From Bog-473 sp963782415 (GTDB lineage: Bacteria > Actinomycetota > Acidimicrobiia > Acidimicrobiales > RAAP-2), in assembly GCA_963782415.1 (NCBI GenBank), contig CAWAJT010000006.1, forward strand, positions 841,551-905,550: a DNA stretch of 64,000 nucleotides, read 5' to 3'. The number at the start of each line of letters is the position of its first letter. The first letter of the stretch is position 1. Position numbers and translations under genes: made by a program. The notes under the pieces were generated by a model that was not told the origin of the DNA, searched no databases, and worked only from the letters and a program-made list of their open reading frames with translations. Shown here piece by piece: positions 57,749 through 64,000 of the stretch.

Positions 57749-58534
57749 CTACAACGGCGTGACGTAGGCCCCCGAGATCCCCCCGTCGACGAGGAACGTC
57801 GTCGCAGTCATAAAAGACGAGTCCTCCGACGCCAGGAACGCTGCCGCGGCGGCGATCTCCGACGCCTCGCCGAAGCGCCCCATGGGAATGTGCACCAACC
57901 GGCGGGCCGCCCGCTCTGGATCCTTGGCGAACAGCTCCTGCAGCAGCGGCGTGTTCACGGGTCCCGGGCACAGCGCATTGACCCGCACGCCCTGCCGGGC
58001 GAACTGGACCCCGAGCTCTCGCGACATGGCCAGCACTCCGCCCTTGGACGCCGTGTAGCTGACCTGGCTCGTCGCCGCGCCCATGACGGCCACGAACGAC
58101 GCTGTGTTGACGATGGATCCCTTGCCCCGGGCCAGCAAGTGGGGCAGGGCATGCTTGCAACACAAGTACACCGACGTCAGGTTGACCCGCTGCACGCGCT
58201 CCCACGCCTCGAGACCGGTGTCGAGAATCGAGTCGTCGTCGGGCGGGCTGATGCCGGCGTTGTTGCAGCAGATGTCGATGTGGCCGTAGTGGGTGGCCAC
58301 CTCGGCGTACAGGGCTTCCACCTCCTCGGAAGAGGTGACGTCGGCCTTGACGAACAGGCCGCCGACGGCGGCAGCCGCCGCACCGCCGGCGCCTTCGTCG
58401 AGATCCACCACCGCGACCGACGCGCCCTCACTGGCGAAGCGCTCGCACATCGCTCGGCCGATGCCGCTGGCTCCGCCGGTGATCACCGCTACCTTTCCGA
58501 CGAGTCGGCTGGCATAAGGAGTTGTGTCGGTCAT
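57749..58534 (-). CDS. Short-chain dehydrogenase/reductase
   Basis: A 261-residue classical SDR. The NAD(P)-binding motif is VAVITGGASGIGRAMCERFA near residue 16, with VVDLDEG after beta-2 (Asp favours NAD). CNNAGIS, then the catalytic Ser and Tyr-x-x-x-Lys (SYTASKGGVLAMSREL) follow, and VNALCPGPVNTPLL and FLVDGGISGAY at the end. The substrate is unknown. It starts 20 bases downstream of the aldehyde dehydrogenase stop on the same strand, so an alcohol-aldehyde-acid sequence is plausible. Confidence 0.93.
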   Translation of the reverse strand: MTDTTPYASRLVGKVAVITGGASGIGRAMCERFASEGASVAVVDLDEGAGGAAAAAVGGLFVKADVTSSEEVEALYAEVATHYGHIDICCNNAGISPPDDDSILDTGLEAWERVQRVNLTSVYLCCKHALPHLLARGKGSIVNTASFVAVMGAATSQVSYTASKGGVLAMSRELGVQFARQGVRVNALCPGPVNTPLLQELFAKDPERAARRLVHIPMGRFGEASEIAAAAAFLASEDSSFMTATTFLVDGGISGAYVTPL

Positions 58535-58554
58535 CGCTGCGTCCCTCCTCTGGG

Positions 58555-59935
58555 CTACTCCGAGCTGATGAAGACGTTCTTCACGTCACTGAACGCCTCG
58601 AGCGCGTCGGGGCCGAGCTCTCGCCCGATGCCCGACTGCTTGGCGCCGCCGAACGGCGTCCAGTAGCGCACCGACGAATGCGAATTCACCGAGAGGGTCC
58701 CGGTGTCGACGGCGCACGCCACGCGCAGGGCGCGGCCGACATCGCACGTCCAGAGCGATCCCGACAGCCCGTACGGCGTGTCGTTGGCCAGCCGCACGGC
58801 GTCCGCCTCGTCCTCGAACGGGATGATGACGACGACGGGTCCGAAGATCTCCTCGGTGGCGGCGCGAGCACCGGGTTCGACGGGCGCCAGCACGGTCGGG
58901 GCGAACCAGTTGCCCGGACCGTCGGGGCAGCTGCCGCGCAGCGCCACCGGCGCGTCCTCGGGCACGAACGACGCCACGGTTGCCAAATGCGCTTCCGAGA
59001 TCAGCGGCCCCATCTCCGTCTCCGCACGTGTCGGGTCGCCCACCTTGACCCCGGCCACCGCGGGCTCCAGGTGCTCCATGAAGCGCTCGTACGCGCTGCG
59101 CTCGACCAGAATCCGCGAGCGGGCACAACAGTCCTGGCCCGCGTTGTCGAACACGCCGTAGGGTGCCCGGGCCGCGGCCAGCTCGAGATCGGCGTCCGCG
59201 AAGACGATGTTCGCGCTCTTGCCACCGAGCTCGAGCGTCACCCGCTTGATCTGCTCGGCGCACCCGGCCATGACGCCGCGGCCGACCTCGGTGGAGCCGG
59301 TGAAGCAGACCTTGCGCACGGCGGGATGGGCCACGAAGCGCTCCCCCACCACGCTGCCCTTGCCGGGGAGGATCTGGAGCACGCCCTCGGGCAACCCCGC
59401 CTGGAGCGCCAGCTCGCCGATCCGCAGCGCGCTGAGCGGGGTCAGCTCGGCCGGCTTGAGCACGACGGTGTTGCCGGCCGCCAACGCAGGGGCGAACCCC
59501 CAGCCGGCGATGGCCATGGGGAAATTCCAGGGCACGATGATTCCCACGACACCGAGCGGCTCGTGGAAGGTGACGTCGAGGCCGCCGGGCACGGGGATCT
59601 GCTTGCCGCTGTGGCGCTCGGGCGCGCCGGCGTAGAAGTCGAGGACGTCGCGGACGTTGCCCGCTTCCCAGCGCGCATTCGCGATCACATGGCCTGCATT
59701 GGCCACCTCGAGCCCGGCCAGCTCCTCGTTGTGCGCGTCGACCAGGGCGGCGAAGCGCCGGAGCAACCGGGCGCGATCACCGGGCGCGACGGCCCTCCAT
59801 GGCCCGAAGGCGGCGGCGGCACGCGCAATGGCGGCGTCCGTCTCGGTGGCGGTGAGCCCCTCGATCGGTCGTGATGACCTCGCCGGTGGCTGGGTTGCGG
59901 ACGTCCACCCGGTGATCTTTGCCGATAAATCGCAA
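58555..59935 (-). CDS. NAD(P)-dependent aldehyde dehydrogenase (one frameshift)
   Basis: About 460 residues. Visible landmarks: GIIVPWNFPMAIAGWGFAPA, GSVVGERFVAHPAVRKVCFT with GSTEVGRGVM (cofactor binding), the catalytic Glu in VTLELGGKSANIVFAD, the Cys in FDNAGQDCCARSRILVERS, and TEEIFGPVVVIIPFEDEADA. The N-terminus lies in another frame: a TTG at 59935 begins LRFIGKDHRVDVRNPATGEV, and one base near 59868 must change to join IEGLTATETDAAIARAAAAF. The start is only 22 bases from the divergent acyl-CoA synthetase start, leaving little room for two separate promoters. Confidence 0.88.
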
Positions 59936-59956
59936 CGGGTCCTACAGTGCGGGACC

Positions 59957-61706
59957 GTGCCCCAAACCCAGACAGTCCAGTTCAACCTGGCCAAGGCTTT
60001 CGACGTGCTCGTCGAGTCCCTGGCCGACCGGGAATGCATTGTATGGCGGGATCGCCGCCTCTCGTACGGCGACGTGTCCGAGCGCTCCCGCCGCCTGGCC
60101 GCCTACCTGCACGGCCGCGGCCTCGGCGTCGCACCGCGAGCGCGCCGAGCTGCAGGGCTGGGAGTCCGGCCAGGACCACCTGGCCCTCGCGCTGTACAAC
60201 GGCAACGAGTATCTCGAAGGCATGCTCGGCTCCTATCGGGCCCGCGTCGCCCCGTTCAACGTCAACTACCGCTACGTGGGCGAGGAGCTGCGCTACCTCC
60301 TCAACGACGCCAAGCCCCGGGCCATGATGCTGCACTCCTCGCTCGCACCGACACTGGCCGAGGTGCTGCCCACGTTGGATGCGCCCCCCGAGGTGCTGCT
60401 CCAGGTCCAGGACGAATCGGGCCACCCCCTCCTCCCCGGAGCGGAGTGGTACGAGGAGGCGCTGGCCGCATCCTCGCCCGAGGGAGCACCGGTCGAGCCC
60501 TCCCCCGACGACCTCTACGTGCTCTACACAGGCGGCACGACGGGCATGCCCAAGGGCGTGCTGTGGCGCCAGCACGACATCTTCATGGCGGCCATGGGCG
60601 GTCGGCAGGTGGGCTCGTGGAACATCGTCACGAGCTACGAGGGCCTGACCGAACGGCTGGCCTCGTGCTACCCGGTGCGCCTGATGATCCTGCCGCCGCT
60701 GATGCACGGCGCCGCGCAATGGGCTTGCTTCATGTTGATGGCGCAGGGCGCCACGCTCATCTTCCCGGACGAGACGCGGCGGGTCGATCCCGACGACGTG
60801 TGGAGCGTCGTCGAGCGCGAGAAGGCCAACTCCATGACGATCGTGGGCGATGCCGTGCTGCGGCCGTTGCTCGTGCAGCTCGACAAGAAGTCATATGACC
60901 TCTCGGCCTTCTTCGCCGTCGGGAACGGTGGCGCGCCGCTGACGCCGGCCGTGCGGGCGATGGCCGTCGAGCGCATTCCCAACCTCGTGATCTCCGACTC
61001 GGCCGGTTCGTCGGAGACCGGCGCCCAGATGCACGTGACGTCCATGGACGACGTCGCGGTGGGCTCGTTCCTGCCGGGACCCGGGACGCTGGTCGTCGAC
61101 GAGACGCTGACTCATGTGCTCGAGCCCGGACACGAGGGGAACGGCTGGCTGGCGCAGACGGGGAACGTGCCCTTGGGGTATCTCGGCGATCCGGAGAAGA
61201 CGGCGCGCACCTTCCCCGTGATCGACGGGGTCCGCTACTCCATCCCCGGCGACCGGGCCCGGCATCGGGCGGACGGGCAGATCGAACTGCTCGGGCGCGA
61301 CTCGGTGACGGTGAACTCGGGCGGCGAGAAGATCTTCGTCGAGGAGGTGGAGCGGGCCATCGCCGGCCATCCCGCCGTGGCCGACGTCGTCGTGACGGGC
61401 CGCCCGTCGGAGCGCTGGGGCCAAGAGGTCGTGGCCGTCGTGCAGCTCTCGGAAGGTGCCGCCGCCGACGGGCCGTCGGTCGTCGAGCACGCCTCGGCGC
61501 ACATCGCCCGCTACAAGCTGCCCAAGGAGGTGGTGTTCGTGCCGCAGATCCAGCGGTCGCCGTCGGGGAAGGCGGACTACCGCTGGGCGGCCGAGACGGC
61601 GGTGGCGCTGGCCGGGACGGGCGACGCCGCGGCTCCTAGGTGCCGACCGCCGAGATACGGGATCTCCCTCGAGGAGGGCCGGACCCGCTGTGACGGCTGC
61701 CGATGA
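59957..61706 (+). CDS. Acyl-CoA synthetase, FadD type (one frameshift)
   Basis: About 580 residues from a GTG at 59957 (PQTQTVQFNLAKAFDVLVES). One base near 60135 is off, between AAYLHGRGLGVAPR and ELQGWESGQDHLALALYNGN. Adenylate-forming motifs are then intact: LYTGGTTGMPKGVLWR (A3), SDSAGSSETGAQMH (A5 region), SIPGDRARHRADGQIELLGR (A7/A8) and RSPSGKADYRWA with the catalytic Lys. It resembles mycobacterial FadD proteins for fatty or sterol-derived acids. Its stop overlaps the GNAT start (ATGA). Confidence 0.87.
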
Positions 61707-62273
61707 CGCCGACGATGCCGCCGGACCGAGGATCGCGACGTGCACGACTGGTGTTGCGACCGTTCACCGGGGTGGACCTGGACCCCTTCTTCGTCCTGAA
61801 CACCCATCCGCTCGTGGTCGAGTCGCTCGGCTCCTCGCCGACCCGGGAGGAGAGCGATGCGATGGTCGCGCGGTTCGGGGCGGAGATGGCGCGTGAGGGA
61901 TGGGGTCTTTGGGCCGTCGACGTGGTGGGCGAGGGGCGCTGTCTTCGCAGGGATGGTCGGCCTGCACCGGGTAAACCCGTCGCTGCCGTGCGCGCCGGCT
62001 GTCGAGGTGGGATGGCGCCTCCATCCCGACCACTGGGGCCACGGTTACGCCAGCGAGGCGGCTGCTGCGTCGTTGGCATATGGATTCGATCATGCGGGTC
62101 TGCGCGAGATCGTGGCCTTCACCACGATGGTGAACACCCGCTCGCAGGCGGTGATGGTGCGGATCGGCATGCGGCGTGATCTGCAGGGCGACTTCGACCA
62201 TCCTAATCTCCCGGCTGACAGTCCGTTGCGGCGCCACGTCCTCTTCCGGATCAGCGTCACAGGACGCCCATAG
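61703..62273 (+). CDS. RimJ/RimL-type GNAT acetyltransferase (one frameshift)
   Basis: About 190 residues. The N-terminal half from ATG 61703 has RLVLRPFTGVDLDPFFVLN and REGWGLWAVDVVGEG. Near 61940 the frame shifts, and the acetyl-CoA-binding half continues FAGMVGLHRVNPSLPCAPAV, EVGWRLHPDHWGHGYASEAA and IVAFTTMVNTRSQAVMVRIG, the standard RimJ/L order. Substrates range from ribosomal proteins to small molecules. The tight overlap with the acyl-CoA synthetase suggests co-transcription only. Confidence 0.8.
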
Positions 62274-62282
62274 CGTGACGTC

Positions 62283-62908
62283 ATGAGCCCGAAGAGCCGA
62301 GGTCGAGCCCCAGCGCTGCCACTGGGCCGGGACCGACCCGGCGATGGTGGCGTACCACGACACCGAGTGGGGGGTCCCGGTGCACGACGACCCCACGCAC
62401 TTCGAGTTCCTCGTCCTCGAGGGGGCCCAGGCGGGACTGAGCTGGTCGACGATCCTGAAGCGGCGGGAGGGGTATCGCAAGGCCTTCGCCGGCTTCGACG
62501 CGGCCAAGGTGGCACGTTTCACCCCGGCCCGGATCGAGAAGCTGCTGACCGATCCGGGCATCATCCGCAACCGGGCCAAGGTCGAGGCGACGGTGCGCAA
62601 CGCCCGCCTCTTCTTGGAGGTGCAAAAGGAGTTCGGCACCTTCGACGCCTACATCTGGGGCTTCGTGGGCGGACGGCCGCTGGTCAACAAGTGGCGCCGC
62701 ATGGAGCAACTGCCGGCGGTGACGGCGGAATCGGAGGCGTTCAGCGCCGACCTGCGGAGGCGGGGCTTCGGCTTCGTCGGCCCGACGGTCTGCTACGCCC
62801 ACATGCAGGCAAGCGGTCTCGTCAACGACCACATGGTGCGGTTGTTTCCGTTACGCGGAGCTCACAGGCGGCGGCGCATCACGACGCGGGCGCCGAAGCG
62901 GGACATGA
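62283..62908 (+). CDS. tag: DNA-3-methyladenine glycosylase I (two frameshifts)
   Basis: About 205 residues. TagI removes 3-methyladenine from DNA. The ATG at 62283 opens MSPKSRGRAP, and a shift near 62310 leads to RCHWAGTDPAMVAYHDTEWG (Cys and His of the zinc site). FEFLVLEGAQAGLSWSTILK, YRKAFAGFDAAKVA and FGFVGPTVCYAHMQASGLVN follow. A second shift near 62843 restores the usual end CFRYAELTGGGASRRG and a TGA at 62908. The C-terminus overlaps the convergent acetyltransferase gene by about 30 bases. Confidence 0.85.
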
Positions 62909-63381
62909 CGGGTCTTCGGGCGGGAGCCCGTGGGCGACCATGAACGGGTCGACGGGGCCGATCTCGGTGAATCCTTCCGACGCATAGAAGGGGCCGTTCC
63001 ACGGCACATCCCGGTACGTGGCCAGTGTGAGCTCCGAGTAGCCCTGTTCGGCGGCCCAGGCGCATCCGGCACGGAGGAGGGCCCGCCCGATGCCGTGGCC
63101 CCCATGGTCGGGATGGACCGACAGTTGCTCGAGATGGGCGGCGAGGTCGCCGCCGGGTAGCGCATCGATACGACAGAGGCCGACGGGTGGATCGCCGGCC
63201 ACCAAGACAACCAGCGCCGCCGCGAAATCCTCTTCCGTGCCGGGTCCCGGGAAGCGGTCCGATGCCGAGCGACTCGAACAAGGTGTCTGCTGCCGACTCG
63301 ACAGCGGGGAGCAGTGCGAGTTCGTCTGGGCGTGCGATCGGATGAGTGGTTGCGTCGGGGATCTTCCTCGTCGCGCTCCAT
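62879..63381 (-). CDS. GNAT acetyltransferase (frameshifted)
   Basis: About 165 residues. The C-terminal two-thirds read well: EDFAAALVVLVAGDPPVGLC, HLEQLSVHPDHGGHGIGRAL (acetyl-CoA loop) and LATYRDVPWNGPFYASEGFT. The N-terminal part, ARPDELALLPAVESAADTLF, lies in another frame with a shift near 63242, and the proposed ATG at 63381 needs one more shift near 63368. The substrate is unknown. It is convergent with tag. Confidence 0.75.
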
Positions 63382-63493
63382 GCGACGACAGTATGCAGGG
63401 CGTGGTCATTGGTGCCACGCCACGACGGCCAGCTGGGGTATTCGCTGGTGCGCTCGCGGGTCGACGGGACAGCTTGGCCCAGTGCGCGAATCG

Positions 63494-64000
63494 CTAGGGG
63501 CAGGCACCGAAGGGGTCGATGGCGTCGTAAGACACACCGAACTTCTGCTGTTCCGTGGAGAGCTGGCCGGTCATGAGCCATGAGTTGGCGCTCTCGTTCA
63601 TGTAGGCCTCAGGACACGCATCGGAGATGGCGATCGTCGGTCCACCCGGGCATGCGTCGGGATATTGGGGCGTCCCGTGCAGGCATGTCATGGCCTCGTG
63701 GCCTTCGGCGTAGCCTGGACAGTCGAGAGCGAATCCGGGAGCGGCATAGGCCCGGAGATAGGCCAGCGCAGCATCACACCCCCATACGGCGGCGTGGCCG
63801 TATGCCGGAAGGACTGGTGCGGGCGGCGTTGACGGCGCCGCGGCGAACGCGAGGATTGCAGGCGGAGTGGCGGAAGGGGCTGCTGGAGTCGGCGTCGGCG
63901 CTGACGTGGTGGTGGTGGTCGTGGGCGGAGCAGCGGCCGGCGTCGTGGGCAATTCCGAACCCGCGGATGCCGACTGCGCCGTCCCCTGTTGCACCGCCCC
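63494..64000 (-). CDS. Secreted-type protein with Pro/Thr-rich linker and Cys-containing domain, 5' end outside the window
   Basis: The minus-strand frame runs to the right window edge, so the N-terminus (probably a signal peptide or anchor) is missing. A Thr/Pro/Ala-rich linker of about 70 residues (PTTTTTTSAPTPTPAAPS) precedes a compact domain with six Cys: VWGCDAALAYLRAYAAPGFA, DCPGYAEGH, AMTCLHG, DACPGGPTIAISDACPEAYM, NESANSWLMTG and the final FGACP. Similar domains occur in secreted actinobacterial proteins of unknown function. I cannot name the family. Even Cys number suits disulfides outside the cell. Confidence 0.65.
   Translation of the reverse strand, partial: GAVQQGTAQSASAGSELPTTPAAAPPTTTTTTSAPTPTPAAPSATPPAILAFAAAPSTPPAPVLPAYGHAAVWGCDAALAYLRAYAAPGFALDCPGYAEGHEAMTCLHGTPQYPDACPGGPTIAISDACPEAYMNESANSWLMTGQLSTEQQKFGVSYDAIDPFGACP

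Overview
The window is high-GC DNA from an actinobacterium. I favour an Acidimicrobiia-like lineage because it combines an ECF sigma factor with a zinc-binding anti-sigma factor, two LLM-type (probably F420-dependent) oxidoreductases, a PIG-L/Mca-like amidase, an SCP2-type thiolase beside a FabH, and many paired GTG/ATG overlapping starts. No taxonomic marker such as rRNA is present, so the class is an inference.

Region 1 (1-11.9 kb) is clean coding sequence. A tightly overlapping minus-strand operon (3588 to 159) encodes a Ser/Thr-rich membrane-anchored protein, an ApbE flavin transferase, a ferric-reductase-like heme membrane protein, a NuoF-like NADH/FMN/Fe-S protein and a 3Fe-4S ferredoxin. 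It looks like a transmembrane electron-transfer module. Then come a phosphotriesterase-like lactonase, an acyl-CoA synthetase and a crotonase (one short operon), a CMD/AhpD-like protein, a YceI protein, a catalase, a 69-residue protein and an acetolactate-synthase-like ThDP enzyme.

Region 2 (11.9-43.5 kb) is a cell-surface glycan island with a tRNA-Arg(CCU) in its middle. It holds at least seven large polytopic proteins with GT-C-like acidic first-loop motifs: three copies of a DQWDD family, two copies of a second family, a YfhO homologue and one more. With them are a GT2 polyprenyl-phosphate sugar synthase fused to a methyltransferase, a GtrA flippase, a second methyltransferase, a fatty-acid desaturase, a 2-oxoglutarate/Fe(II) oxygenase and five acyltransferase-3 proteins, three of them with an SGNH domain. 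The inferred scheme is: GT2 loads a sugar on undecaprenyl phosphate, GtrA flips it, GT-C enzymes transfer it outside, and acyltransferases and tailoring enzymes decorate it. Two acyltransferase-SGNH genes form a head-to-head inverted repeat with near-identical 1.2 kb arms.

Most genes of region 2 are split by single-base frameshifts. Similar breaks occur in the housekeeping gene ahcY (45.8 kb) and in the genes at 59.8-63.3 kb, so at least part of this is probably sequencing or assembly error rather than gene decay. I join the pieces by protein similarity between paralogues and by family knowledge, and give approximate shift sites.

Region 3 (43.5-64 kb) holds a J-domain/membrane/Mrr-like nuclease fusion, a broken secreted protein, ahcY, an anti-sigma/ECF-sigma pair with a divergent membrane protein, a PIG-L amidase, a threonine aldolase plus LLM oxidoreductase, a five-gene overlapping operon (thioesterase, LLM oxidoreductase, thiolase, FabH, nucleotidyltransferase), a YceH/DUF480 protein, an SDR, an aldehyde dehydrogenase, an acyl-CoA synthetase, two GNAT acetyltransferases, 3-methyladenine DNA glycosylase I and the end of a secreted Cys-containing protein.
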